Shown one piece after another: positions 37,828 to 46,244 of a stretch of DNA of 64,000 bases. The translations under genes and the position numbers were made by a program. Each line of letters starts with the position of its first letter. Positions within the stretch are counted from its first letter, which is position 1. Origin of the DNA: Planktothrix sp. PCC 11201 (GTDB lineage Bacteria; Cyanobacteriota; Cyanobacteriia; Cyanobacteriales; Microcoleaceae); assembly GCF_900009135.1 (NCBI RefSeq), contig NZ_LT797701.1, positions 600,170 through 664,169 of the forward strand, read 5' to 3'. The notes beneath the pieces are model-generated. The model searched no databases. It saw only the letters and a program-made list of their open reading frames with translations, and had not been told where the DNA came from.

Positions 37828-38097
37828 CTACTGACTGAGTTCTTGCTGGATGTTTTCGCTATCTTCGAGACTATCATCATGCTTTTTGCCATATTTTTTC
37901 CCTAAATTAAAGGGAGGATCAGCAAAAATAACATCAGCTACACTGTTATTGATCTGTTTTAAAAGCGTTAGACAATCTTCTTCAAAAAGCACTCCCTGTT
38001 TTGAAATAAAGCAAGGTTTTTGATCTGATTGATTAGAAATATAGTTGTGATAAGGAAATTGATCAATATTTTTGAACGATATAGAAAGTTGCTGCAT
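37828..38097 (-). pseudogene. truncated site-specific DNA methyltransferase
   Basis: The 89-codon frame has the N-terminal part of an adenine-type DNA methyltransferase: GVLFEEDCLTLLKQI (the usual start of the domain) and the catalytic motif IV as FADPPFNLGKKYG. It stops shortly after, where a whole enzyme would continue for 200 residues or more, and the SAM-binding motif I expected at the C-terminus of this class is missing. The 272 bases downstream contain no obvious remainder. I read it as a deletion remnant of a restriction-modification system. Confidence 0.75.
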
Positions 38098-38310
38098 GAT
38101 CAGTTAATTAAGATTCTAAACTTACTTTAATTGTAAGACGGTTAAGCTGTTGAGCATTTAAACTGTATATTTTAGAGGCTGAAACCCCTTACTGGCTTGG
38201 ATCGTCTCGAAAATTTAGATAATTAACAGCTTATCAGATTTGTGACAACTCTCTAAAAAATGTTAATATAGTAACAACTCAATTCTATCACGAAAACAGG
38301 TAATTCTGCC

Positions 38311-38477
38311 ATGAAGACGTTAGCAAAATGGTCTGTAGAGGATTATCACCAGATGTGATTGATGCTGGGATTTTGTGCGATCGCCAAGTTAAACTATTAA
38401 TCAGGTGAAATCATTGAAATGAGTCCAGAAAGTCCGATTCATTTTAAAAAACAAAGTAAATAGTATCTTGAATTACA
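38311..38477 (+). pseudogene. broken duplicate of the Uma2 gene at 39013
   Basis: The sequence follows the first part of the Uma2 gene at 39013 almost base for base (MKT-LAKWSVEDYHQM, then ILCDRQV, GEIIEMSPESPIH), but has a frameshifting insertion near 38355, another near 38400 and early stop codons, and then ends. The 70 bases before the ATG are also duplicated (38241 on, compared with 38943 on), including CTCTCTAAAAAATGTTAATA. It is a dead partial copy. Confidence 0.85.
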
Positions 38478-38486
38478 GGAGAACCC

Positions 38487-38915
38487 ATGAACTCAACCAC
38501 CCATGAAACAGACTTTTATGCTTGGACACAGGAACAGGTACAGCTATTAAAAACCGGACAACTTAATCAAATTGATTGGCAAAACATTGCTGAAGAAATA
38601 GAGGACATGGGACGCTCGGAACAACGACAATTAGAAAGCCGATTAGAAGTCTTAATTATGCACTTATTAAAATGGCAATTTCAGCCAAACCTACGCTCTC
38701 GGAGTTGGCAATTAACGATTAAAGAGCAACGCCTCCGGTTAGAAAAGCTTCTACAAAAAAACCCTAGTCTTCAACCTAATTTGACTGAAGCGATAGAAGA
38801 TGTGTATCCTTTGGCGACTCTGAGCGCGGAAAGAGAAACCGGGTTATCTTTATTTCCTGAAACTTGTCTCTATACCTTAACAGAGATTTTATCCGATGAA
38901 TTTTTACCAGAGTAA
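38487..38915 (+). CDS. DUF29 family protein
   Basis: The 142-residue protein is a DUF29 member: ETDFYAWTQEQVQLLKTGQL, IDWQNIAEEIEDMGRSEQRQ, LLKWQFQPNLRSRSWQLTI and a final FPETCLYTLTEILSDEFLP. The family is abundant in cyanobacteria, often in many copies, and of unknown function; it is sometimes discussed as toxin-antitoxin-like. AGGAG precedes the ATG at a good distance. It is inserted between the dead and live Uma2 copies, so the duplication spanned or flanked it. Confidence 0.88.
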   Translation: MNSTTHETDFYAWTQEQVQLLKTGQLNQIDWQNIAEEIEDMGRSEQRQLESRLEVLIMHLLKWQFQPNLRSRSWQLTIKEQRLRLEKLLQKNPSLQPNLTEAIEDVYPLATLSAERETGLSLFPETCLYTLTEILSDEFLPE

Positions 38916-39012
38916 ATGATCACATAAAATTTTACTCTATTTTGTGGCAACTCTCTAAAAAATGTTAATATAGGAATAACTCAACTCTATAATTAAAATA
39001 GGTAATTCTGCC

Positions 39013-39555
39013 ATGAAAACCTTAGTAAAATGGTCTGTAGAGGATTATCACCAAATGATTAATGCGGGGATTTTGTGCGATCGCCAAGTTGAACTATTAG
39101 CAGGTGAAATTATTGAAATGAGTCCCGAAAGTCCCATTCATTATTATACTGCCAAGCAAGGTACAAAATACTTAGAAACCTTGTTAACGGGTAAAGCTGA
39201 TATTCGTTTTAATGGCCCCATTACCTTATCTGATTCTGAACCCGAACCAGATATTGCTATTGTCCGACTACCAGAGTCAACTTATCAAGATCATCATCCC
39301 TATGCTGAGGATATTTTTTGGCTCATAGAAGTGGCTAAAAGTAGTTTAAAAAAAGATTTAGAATTAAAATTATCAATTTATGCTCAAGCTATAATTGAGG
39401 AATATTGGGTTTTAGATTTATCCCAAAAACAATTAATTGTATTTATAAATCCTGAAAATAACACCTATTTGAGTCAACAAATGATTAATCAAGGGATGAT
39501 TACCTCCTTGGCTTTTCCAGATATTGAGATATCTGTTGAAAGATTACTGAGTTAA
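39013..39555 (+). CDS. Uma2 family (DUF820) putative endonuclease
   Basis: The 180-residue Uma2 protein has KWSVEDYHQMINAGILCDRQVE split as WSVEDYHQM and ILCDRQVELLAGEIIEMSPE, then EPEPDIAIVRLP, the core IFWLIEVAKSSLKKD and IIEEYWVLDLSQKQL. The catalytic-type acids and Lys are in place (EPD, IEVAKSS). It is the intact source, or sister, of the pseudogene at 38311. Biological role unknown. Confidence 0.87.
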   Translation: MKTLVKWSVEDYHQMINAGILCDRQVELLAGEIIEMSPESPIHYYTAKQGTKYLETLLTGKADIRFNGPITLSDSEPEPDIAIVRLPESTYQDHHPYAEDIFWLIEVAKSSLKKDLELKLSIYAQAIIEEYWVLDLSQKQLIVFINPENNTYLSQQMINQGMITSLAFPDIEISVERLLS

Positions 39556-39618
39556 ATAATCTTCACAAAGGCAGGGCTAGTTACGATACAATTCAATTAA
39601 AAGCTAGTATCAAGTATT

Positions 39619-40095
39619 ATGACAACTACAGAACAAGCACCATTAACGACCGAGACTGACGCAGAACTGATTGATAATGCTATGGCCACCGTCCGACCCT
39701 CAGAAGAAATTGAAAACGTCCTCGTTGGGTTAGCTCAAGACCAAAAGGTAATGGTCGGACAGTCTGAAGCGGGTAGGGTTTGGCAGTTTGAATATGGTAG
39801 TGTGGAAGTTTTTGTGCAACTCACCGGAGAAACCGATGAAGATACCTTGACGGTTTGGGCGACGGTACTAAAATTTCCCGTTAAAAATGAAAACCAGTTA
39901 ATGCGAAAATTATTAGAAATGAACTGGTTATCTACTTTAGAATCCCATTTTGCAATTACGAATGATCAAGTTGTAGTTTTATCGAACCGCACTTTAGCAG
40001 AAATATCTGCCACTGAAATCTCCCGCCTGATTACTATTGTGGCGACAATTGCCGATAATAACGATGATAGCTTACAAGCCGAGTTCGGAGTCTAA
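39619..40095 (+). CDS. YbjN-domain protein
   Basis: A 158-residue YbjN-like protein with a fold related to type III secretion chaperones: VWQFEYGSVEVFVQLTG, DTLTVWATVLKFP, LMRKLLEMNWLSTLESHFA and VVVLSNRTLAEISATEISRL. The C-terminal ISRLITIVATIADN helix is typical. The molecular function is not known; in cyanobacteria the family is well conserved. Its 3' end overlaps the start of the lipoate-ligase-family gene by about 32 bases, so the two are translated from one transcript. Confidence 0.85.
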   Translation: MTTTEQAPLTTETDAELIDNAMATVRPSEEIENVLVGLAQDQKVMVGQSEAGRVWQFEYGSVEVFVQLTGETDEDTLTVWATVLKFPVKNENQLMRKLLEMNWLSTLESHFAITNDQVVVLSNRTLAEISATEISRLITIVATIADNNDDSLQAEFGV

Positions 40096-40855
40096 TATTT
40101 GGCGTTTAATTCCTGTATTTAAAGCCTCGGGACATTTACAAATGGCAATTGACCATTGGTTGTTTCGTCAACATCAACAGGGAAAACATCCCCCCACTTT
40201 ACGGTTTTATCTTTGGGAACCTGCGAGTATTTCTTTAGGTTATCATCAGAAATCTTGGCCAGAACATTGGCAACGGTTAACTTGGCAAAACCAACCTTTA
40301 GAGTTAGTTAAACGTCCCACCGGAGGTCGGGCGGTTTTACATCAAGGGGATTTAACCTATGCGGTGATTGCTTCGGGATTGCCTGAAAATTCTAGGGCAG
40401 CCTATCAAACATTATGCCAATTTTTAATTGAAGGATGGCGATCGCTCGGCTATGAACTCCACTATGGTTCTGCTGAACGGGGATATATTCACAGCCCCAA
40501 CTGTTTTGCCACCGCCACCGCCGCCGATTTAGTCCTATCCGATGGCACTAAATTAATTGGGAGTGCCCAACTCAAGGGAAATGGGACAATTCTACAACAT
40601 GGCTCCATTCGGTTAACTCCTGATGCGGAACTATTTCGTCAGGTGTTTGGTCTGGAAATGCCCGCACCCAACTTAACCACTTTACCGTCAGCAGAGGAGT
40701 TGGTTTCAACGGTTATCGATGCTTTGGGGGTAGCAGCGCGTTGTTGCTTCGGGGGAGAATGGGTGATACAAGCCCTCTCAGATACGGAATTGCAGACCAT
40801 TGAAGCTGAGTATTCAACCCATTGGGGCGTGTTTTCTGAGACCGTGGTAGTTTAA
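40064..40855 (+). CDS. lipoate-protein ligase / octanoyltransferase family protein
   Basis: The 263-residue protein belongs to the biotin/lipoate A/B ligase fold. The N-terminal MAIDHWLF segment and [17 protein letters not shown] lead to the signature [18 protein letters not shown], followed by [26 protein letters not shown] and ILQHGSIRL. This matches the Cys-containing LipM-like or LplA-like branch, which attaches octanoate or lipoate to 2-oxoacid dehydrogenases. The ATG at 40064 is chosen; a TTG at 40037 would lengthen the overlap with ybjN. Which of ligase or transferase it is cannot be decided here. Confidence 0.82.
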   Translation: MIAYKPSSESNIWRLIPVFKASGHLQMAIDHWLFRQHQQGKHPPTLRFYLWEPASISLGYHQKSWPEHWQRLTWQNQPLELVKRPTGGRAVLHQGDLTYAVIASGLPENSRAAYQTLCQFLIEGWRSLGYELHYGSAERGYIHSPNCFATATAADLVLSDGTKLIGSAQLKGNGTILQHGSIRLTPDAELFRQVFGLEMPAPNLTTLPSAEELVSTVIDALGVAARCCFGGEWVIQALSDTELQTIEAEYSTHWGVFSETVVV

Positions 40856-40895
40856 GATCATCAATGATAATGCACCCGAGTTGAAGATTAAAAAA

Positions 40896-42098
40896 ATGGA
40901 TACAAAAGCATTTAGACGTTCCTTGCAACATTCAGAAACCTATCATCGCAAAGGCTTTGGTCATCAGGAGGAAGTGGCAAATGTCATGCACTCAGCCTAT
41001 CAAAGTTCTTTAATTCGAGAAATTAGAGAGAATAACTATAGTATTAAACGGGGAAATGTTACGATTCAAATGGCTCAATCCTTTGGGTTTTGTTGGGGTG
41101 TAGAAAGGGCTGTAGCCATGGCCTATGAAACTCGTCAACATTTTCCCACGGAAAATATTTGGATTACCAACGAAATTATTCATAATCCTTCGGTGAATCA
41201 ACATTTAAAGGATATGAAAGTTGAGTTTATTCCTGTCGAAAATGGGAATAAGGATTTTTCAGTGGTGAATTCTGGGGATGTGGTAATTTTACCTGCGTTT
41301 GGGGCGAGTATTCAAGAAATGCAAACCTTGAATGAAAAAGGCTGTAAAATTGTTGATACCACTTGCCCTTGGGTGTCTAAAGTTTGGAATAGCGTTGAGA
41401 AACATAAAAAAAGAGATTATACCTCTATTATTCATGGAAAATATAACCATGAAGAAACCGTTGCTACCATTTCCTTTGCCGATAAATATTTAGTGATTTT
41501 GAACTACAAAGAAGCAGAATATGTGTCTAATTATATTCTGAATGGAGGCGATCGTCAAGAGTTTTTAGCGAAATTTAGTCGATCCTATTCCGCAGGTTTT
41601 GATCCCGATCAAGATTTAAAACAAATTGGGATTGCTAACCAAACCACCATGCTAAAAAGTGAAACCGAACAAATCGGCAAACTGTTAGAGCATACAATGA
41701 TCAAAAAATATGGCCCCGATCAATTAAATGCTCATTTTCAAAGTTTTAATACCATTTGTGATGCTACCCAAGAACGTCAAGATGCCATGATTGGGATATT
41801 AGATCAACCGTTAGATTTAATGGTTGTGATCGGGGGCTTTAATTCTTCCAATACGACCCATTTACAAGAAATGTCGGTAGAAAAGGGGATTCCTTCTTAT
41901 CATATTGACTGTGCTGAACGAATTTCAAATAATAACCAGATTGAACATAAACCGTTAGGCAAGTCTTTAAAAATTCAAGAAAACTGGCTTCCTGATGGGG
42001 AGATTATAGTCGGAATTACTTCCGGTGCATCAACCCCTGATAAAGTCGTAGAAGAAGTGATTGAAAGAATTTTTGCACAAAAACTTTCTCAGGTTTAA
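40896..42098 (+). CDS. ispH: 4-hydroxy-3-methylbut-2-enyl diphosphate reductase
   Basis: IspH is the last enzyme of the MEP isoprenoid pathway and makes IPP and DMAPP for carotenoids, chlorophyll side chains and quinones. The 400-residue cyanobacterial/plastid type starts [21 protein letters not shown]. The three iron-sulfur ligands are in [20 protein letters not shown] and [11 protein letters not shown]. The ATG at 40896 is preferred over a TTG at 40881 because it starts the conserved N-terminus. It lies about 40 bases after the lipoate-ligase-family gene on the same strand. Confidence 0.95.
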   Translation: MDTKAFRRSLQHSETYHRKGFGHQEEVANVMHSAYQSSLIREIRENNYSIKRGNVTIQMAQSFGFCWGVERAVAMAYETRQHFPTENIWITNEIIHNPSVNQHLKDMKVEFIPVENGNKDFSVVNSGDVVILPAFGASIQEMQTLNEKGCKIVDTTCPWVSKVWNSVEKHKKRDYTSIIHGKYNHEETVATISFADKYLVILNYKEAEYVSNYILNGGDRQEFLAKFSRSYSAGFDPDQDLKQIGIANQTTMLKSETEQIGKLLEHTMIKKYGPDQLNAHFQSFNTICDATQERQDAMIGILDQPLDLMVVIGGFNSSNTTHLQEMSVEKGIPSYHIDCAERISNNNQIEHKPLGKSLKIQENWLPDGEIIVGITSGASTPDKVVEEVIERIFAQKLSQV

Positions 42099-42494
42099 AG
42101 CTAAAAATCAACAAGATTGACTCTCCCATTATTAGGGGAATCAGGCAAGGTTGTAATCATCCCGATTCAGTTTTCCCCTTTTGATTATCCCTAATAATTT
42201 TATCGATGAATAATATTTTTTGAATCAAGCATTAGGGAGAGTCTATCTTAATTGTTATCTATTGCCTAAGACGAGGGCTTTCTTAATCAGACAACTATCA
42301 CCAGTTATATCCTTTCAATAAAATCTAAAACAAAAAACATTTAATTAACTTTTTTTAATCAATTAACATTATTAGTAGACCTAACCTATTATTAACTTAA
42401 AAATATTTTTCAAGGATCATAATTCATGTTAAGATGATTCTCCAGTTAACAAAAATGCCACAATAAAAGAAATTTCAACAGGAATTATTGAGAT
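42099..42494. other. 396-base intergenic region with a palindromic element
   Basis: No gene is visible. The first third is a palindromic element (42119-42243, separate entry). The remainder is very AT-rich and leads to the ABC importer. Its promoter must lie here, but I found no NtcA-type GTA-N8-TAC site by eye. AGGAA at 42479-42483 may serve as the ribosome-binding site. Confidence 0.55.
42119..42243. repeat. palindromic element downstream of ispH
   Basis: The ends GACTCTCCC (42119-42127) and GGGAGAGTC (42235-42243) are inverted repeats. Inside, ATTATTAGGGGAATCA from 42128 pairs with TGATTATCCCTAATAAT near 42182-42198 with a single-base bulge. The 125-base unit looks like a small MITE or a repeat family member and may terminate ispH transcription. 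Confidence 0.7.
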
Positions 42495-43820
42495 ATGCGT
42501 GATTCCAAAACAGAACCTTTGATCATCCTTCAAGACGTTGGTAAATCCTATCAACAGCCCAATGGTCAAGAAATTCCAATTCTCAATAATATCAACTTAG
42601 AATTGCGCCAAGGTGAAATCATTGCCCTATTAGGGCCTTCTGGTTCAGGAAAATCCACTCTAATGCGAATTATTGCCGGGTTAATTTCTCCCACCCAAGG
42701 ACAGGTTCTCTGTCATGGAAAACCATTAATTGGAATTAATCCAGGGGTGGCAATTGTCTTCCAAAGTTTTGCCCTTTACCCTTGGTTAACTGTTTTAGAA
42801 AATGTTGAATTAGGATTAAAAGCCAGGGGATTTCCCGTAGACTGGCGACGACAAAGAGCCTTAAAAATGATTGATATTATTGGTTTAGATGGATTTGAAA
42901 ATGCCTATCCTAAAGAACTATCCGGGGGAATGCGACAACGGGTTGGCTTTGCCCGGGCTTTAGCCGTTGAACCGGAATTATTATGTATGGATGAACCCTT
43001 CTCTGCCCTGGACGTTTTAACCGCAGAAAACCTGCGAATTGAACTATTAGATTTGTGGTTAGAAAAACGGATTCCTACCCAGGGAATTTTAATTGTGACC
43101 CATGGGATTGAAGAAGCGATTACCCTAGCGGATAGAGTGATTGTTTTAGGTAGAAATCCCGGACGAATTCGAGCAAATTTACCGATTAAATTAAGCCATT
43201 ATCGCGATCGGAAAAGTCCCAGTTTTCAAGCCTTAGTCGATCAAGTTTATAAAATTCTAACTAACCCCGAGTTAGAAACCTTAGAACCTCAAAAAAACGT
43301 TACTAATACTCCCAGTAAATATCAATCTTTACCCCATGTTCGTATCGGCTCTGTTGCCGGCTTATTAGAACTTTTAGAAGGAAGACAAAACCCTGATTTA
43401 TACCGTTTGGGACAAGAACTACAACTGGAAGTTGATGATTTACTCCCCATTGTTGAAGCGGCAGAATTCATGGCTTTAATCAAAATTAGAGAGGGAGATT
43501 TGAGTCTGACGGCGATCGCCCTAGCATTTATTCAGGGAAATATTGATGATCGAAAACAAATTATTCGACAACAATTACTCAGTCATATTCGTCTTGTTCA
43601 ACAAATCTATACTCTTTGTCAATCCAAACAAAATCATCGGATTCCTGAAGATTTAGTCTTAGATATTTTGAATAATCATTTTAGTCCAAAAGAAGCTCAA
43701 AGACAGTTAAACACTGCCATTGACTGGGGACGTTATGCAGAACTCTATGCCTATGATGAACCCAGTGGCGAAATCTTTTTAGAAACATCTGATTTTAATT
43801 TAACTATACCGGAGGAATAA
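42495..43820 (+). CDS. ABC importer ATPase, nitrate/sulfonate/taurine type, with C-terminal AAA-associated domain
   Basis: Residues 1-250 are an ABC ATPase: Walker A GPSGSGKST, Q-loop VFQSFALYPWLTV, signature LSGGMRQR, Walker B LLCMDEPFSALD and the switch His in IVTHGIEEA. This is the NrtD/SsuB/TauB subgroup. Residues about 280-440 are an extra domain (VRIGSVAGLLELLEGRQNP; LGQELQLEVDDLLPIVEAAE; LTAIALAFIQG) that I match to the AAA-associated C-terminal domain of such ATPases (PF09821), thought to be regulatory. The permease gene follows after 5 bases. Confidence 0.85.
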   Translation: MRDSKTEPLIILQDVGKSYQQPNGQEIPILNNINLELRQGEIIALLGPSGSGKSTLMRIIAGLISPTQGQVLCHGKPLIGINPGVAIVFQSFALYPWLTVLENVELGLKARGFPVDWRRQRALKMIDIIGLDGFENAYPKELSGGMRQRVGFARALAVEPELLCMDEPFSALDVLTAENLRIELLDLWLEKRIPTQGILIVTHGIEEAITLADRVIVLGRNPGRIRANLPIKLSHYRDRKSPSFQALVDQVYKILTNPELETLEPQKNVTNTPSKYQSLPHVRIGSVAGLLELLEGRQNPDLYRLGQELQLEVDDLLPIVEAAEFMALIKIREGDLSLTAIALAFIQGNIDDRKQIIRQQLLSHIRLVQQIYTLCQSKQNHRIPEDLVLDILNNHFSPKEAQRQLNTAIDWGRYAELYAYDEPSGEIFLETSDFNLTIPEE

Positions 43821-43825
43821 ATAGC

Positions 43826-45553
43826 ATGGCTCGTCCTTTGATTCCTGAAAATAAAACCTTAGATCGCTCTCGCTTGACCTGGCAGGATGGCTTATTGATT
43901 TTAGCCATTATTACAGTAATTTTAGTGATTATTCGCACTGCTTCTCAATTAGTCGGGGATTATGAACCCGATGTGATCATCTCTACGAATTTAGATCAAC
44001 TGCCAAGTTATACAGCCCAAACTCTATTAAGAATGGGGTTAGCTTATTTTTTATCCTTGATTTTTAGTTTAGGTTATGCCTATTTTGCCTATCGTTCTGC
44101 ATGGGCGGCAAAAATTTTAATTCCCCTATTAGATATTTTACAATCGATTCCGGTTTTATCTTTTTTACCCGGGGTTGTTCTGGCTTTGATTGCTTTATTT
44201 CCCGGTCAAAGAATTGGAGTTGAATTTGCTGCTATTATCTTGATTTTTACCGGAATGACTTGGAATTTAGTTTTTAGTTTTTATCAATCTTTATTGAGTA
44301 TTCCCCAAGAATTATTAGAAGTCGCTCGGGTCTATAATCTCAGTTTTTGGCAACGGTTTTGGTCGGTAGAATTACCTTCGGGAATCTTAGGATTAGTTTG
44401 GAATAGTGTCATGTCCGTTGCCGGAGGTTGGTTTTTTTTGATGGCAATTGAATCCTTTACCCTGGGCGATCGCAGTTTTCGACTTCCCGGGCTGGGATCA
44501 TTTTTAGCCCAAGCTTCCGATCAGGGAGATTTCACTGCCATTGCTTGGGGAGTAGCGGTTTTAATTGGAATTATTATCATCCTCGATTTTTTGGTATGGA
44601 AGCCCTTAATTGCTTGGGCGGAAAAATTCAAGTTAGAAACCGTTGAATCCCAAAATGTTCCCCAATCTATTGTATTAGATTTCCTGCGACGTTCTCCAAC
44701 TCTGAGAATTTTAACGGAACGCTTGGGATATTTTTGGTCAGAAAAAATTGATAAGCCTATCGGAAAATCCCATCGTAATTCAACCTTAAATTTATCAGTA
44801 AAACCCAATAAACGTTGGTGGAATCGCCTATTGTTAACGGGGTTTGGATTTATGATTGTATGGGGAACTTGGGAATCGGTTTTACTCTTACAGAAATTAG
44901 AGTTTCAAGACTGGAAACACATCATGATCGGTGCTATTTTAACCGCTTTACGAGTAGTTATCGCCCTATGTCTATCCCTATTATGGACTGTCCCTGTGGG
45001 AGTTGCCATTGGGAGAAATCCTCGACTTGCCCAAAGTTTACAACCCTTAGTTCAAATTGCGGCATCAGTTCCAGCAACGGCTTTATTTCCCGTTTTATTA
45101 CTATTTTTAGCCCGTTTAGGAGGGGGTTTACAAATTGGTTCTGTGGCACTGATGATGTTAGGAACGATGTGGTATATTTTATTCAATGTAATTGCGGGTG
45201 CCCAGGCTATTCCCTCAGAGTTATTTGAAGCAGCCAGTATTTATAAACTCTCTTTAGTACAGCGATGGAAAACAGTGATTTTACCTGGAATTTTTCCCTA
45301 TTTAATTACCGGGATGATTACGGCAGTTGGTGGAGCCTGGAATGCTAGTATTGTCAGCGAATATGTTCAGTTTCAAAGCCAAACTTTAACAACACCAGGG
45401 TTAGGATCACTAATTTCTCAAGCAACAGAAACAGGGAACTATCCTCTGTTGTTTGCTTCTACTGTGGTCATGTCTTTATTAGTTGTTTTAACCAATCGTT
45501 TAGTTTGGCGCAGACTTTATCAATTTGCTCGCTCAAAATATCAACTTTTATAA
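43826..45553 (+). CDS. ABC importer permease, two fused membrane domains
   Basis: The 575-residue protein is a tandem duplication of the binding-protein-dependent permease domain. The EAA-type loops are seen as PQELLEVARVYNLSFWQRFW (half 1) and PSELFEAASIYKLSLVQRW (half 2), each followed by LPSGILG- or LPGIFPY-type sequence. About 12 membrane segments are expected. One fused permease can form the whole channel with two copies of the ATPase. No substrate-binding protein gene is adjacent. GGAGG precedes the ATG. The substrate is unknown; nitrate, sulfonate or a related anion is suggested only by family. Confidence 0.87.
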   Translation: MARPLIPENKTLDRSRLTWQDGLLILAIITVILVIIRTASQLVGDYEPDVIISTNLDQLPSYTAQTLLRMGLAYFLSLIFSLGYAYFAYRSAWAAKILIPLLDILQSIPVLSFLPGVVLALIALFPGQRIGVEFAAIILIFTGMTWNLVFSFYQSLLSIPQELLEVARVYNLSFWQRFWSVELPSGILGLVWNSVMSVAGGWFFLMAIESFTLGDRSFRLPGLGSFLAQASDQGDFTAIAWGVAVLIGIIIILDFLVWKPLIAWAEKFKLETVESQNVPQSIVLDFLRRSPTLRILTERLGYFWSEKIDKPIGKSHRNSTLNLSVKPNKRWWNRLLLTGFGFMIVWGTWESVLLLQKLEFQDWKHIMIGAILTALRVVIALCLSLLWTVPVGVAIGRNPRLAQSLQPLVQIAASVPATALFPVLLLFLARLGGGLQIGSVALMMLGTMWYILFNVIAGAQAIPSELFEAASIYKLSLVQRWKTVILPGIFPYLITGMITAVGGAWNASIVSEYVQFQSQTLTTPGLGSLISQATETGNYPLLFASTVVMSLLVVLTNRLVWRRLYQFARSKYQLL

Positions 45554-45590
45554 TATAACCCCATTTCTCCGTAGTCAGGCGTTTATGCCC

Positions 45591-45689
45591 CATCTTGATC
45601 TTTGAGTAAGATATTGAGGCGTAAACGCCGCGTAGTTAGGTGCTCACGCCTCATCTTGATCTTTGAGTAAGAATTGAGGCGTAAACGCC
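45591..45689. repeat. two direct repeats of a 38-39-bp unit
   Basis: The unit beginning CATCTTGATCTTTGAGTAAG and ending TTGAGGCGTAAACGCC occurs at 45591-45629 and 45652-45689, 61 bases apart. Further pieces (GGCGTTTATGCC before, GTAGTTAGG between, TTACTAC after) allow hairpins. It lies between converging genes and may act as a terminator. Confidence 0.8.
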
Positions 45690-45708
45690 TTACTACGAAG
45701 TTAGAAAA

Positions 45709-45969
45709 TTATTCAGTTTCTTCAACTCTTAACGCATCACAAGGGATTTTTTCTAGTTCTATCCGAGTAGGATCTCCACTAGAATAAACCTCCAAATCCA
45801 TATTAGATTCTCCGACAAATAAGCAATACTCCCCTGGAAAAATAACTCGTTCAAAATAACCTCGAACTGTGGTTTCCATCCGCAGAATTTGCACCTGTTT
45901 AGTGGGGTTTTTATAGCTGCATAAAATTTCAGTCTTCATCGAATCTACAGACAAGTTTACAGTTTGCAT
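45709..45969 (-). CDS. DUF1830 domain protein
   Basis: The 86-residue protein is a DUF1830 member: ILCSYKNPTKQVQILRMET, YFERVIFPGEYCLFVGES, DLEVYSSGDPTRIELEKIPCDALRV. The family is small, beta-rich and confined to cyanobacteria, and I know no function for it. It converges with the ABC importer across the 45591-45689 repeats. The 275 bases upstream hold its promoter and a separate AT-rich hairpin. Confidence 0.88.
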   Translation of the reverse strand: MQTVNLSVDSMKTEILCSYKNPTKQVQILRMETTVRGYFERVIFPGEYCLFVGESNMDLEVYSSGDPTRIELEKIPCDALRVEETE

Positions 45970-46141
45970 GATGTTTTATTAAAGTTAGGTTTTAAAGAAC
46001 TATTTGGAAATTTCTTAACTTTTCAGCTAAGGGTTGGGGCACTGGGTCAGTAATCTATCTTTCTGACGTTAGATAGACTTTTCCTGATACTTCTGTGCAA
46101 CCTCCATAAGAATCATTAATCTGGTAATGTTATCAAATCAT

Positions 46142-46172
46142 CATAACTTAACAATTTATAAATTAAGTTATG
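46142..46172. terminator. AT-rich hairpin between DUF1830 and RND operon
   Basis: CATAACTTAA (46142-46151) and TTAAGTTATG (46163-46172) are perfect 10-base arms around an 11-base loop. It lies about 70 bases beyond the RND stop codon on the minus strand. No long T run follows, so it may be a weak terminator or mRNA-end stabiliser, or instead an operator for the DUF1830 gene. Confidence 0.4.
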
Positions 46173-46244
46173 TTAACTCAATTATACACCCATTATCTCA
46201 GTTACAACCAAAAGTCCGTTACCCGAATTATCTATAGGATGCCT

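Noticed and set aside
42244-42494. Search for an NtcA site before the ABC importer
   Set aside because: No GTA-N8-TAC arrangement with a proper -10 box was found by eye.
44815-45228. 137-codon frame inside the ABC permease gene in another plus-strand frame
   Set aside because: The permease frame has clear family motifs over the same bases; the other frame has none.
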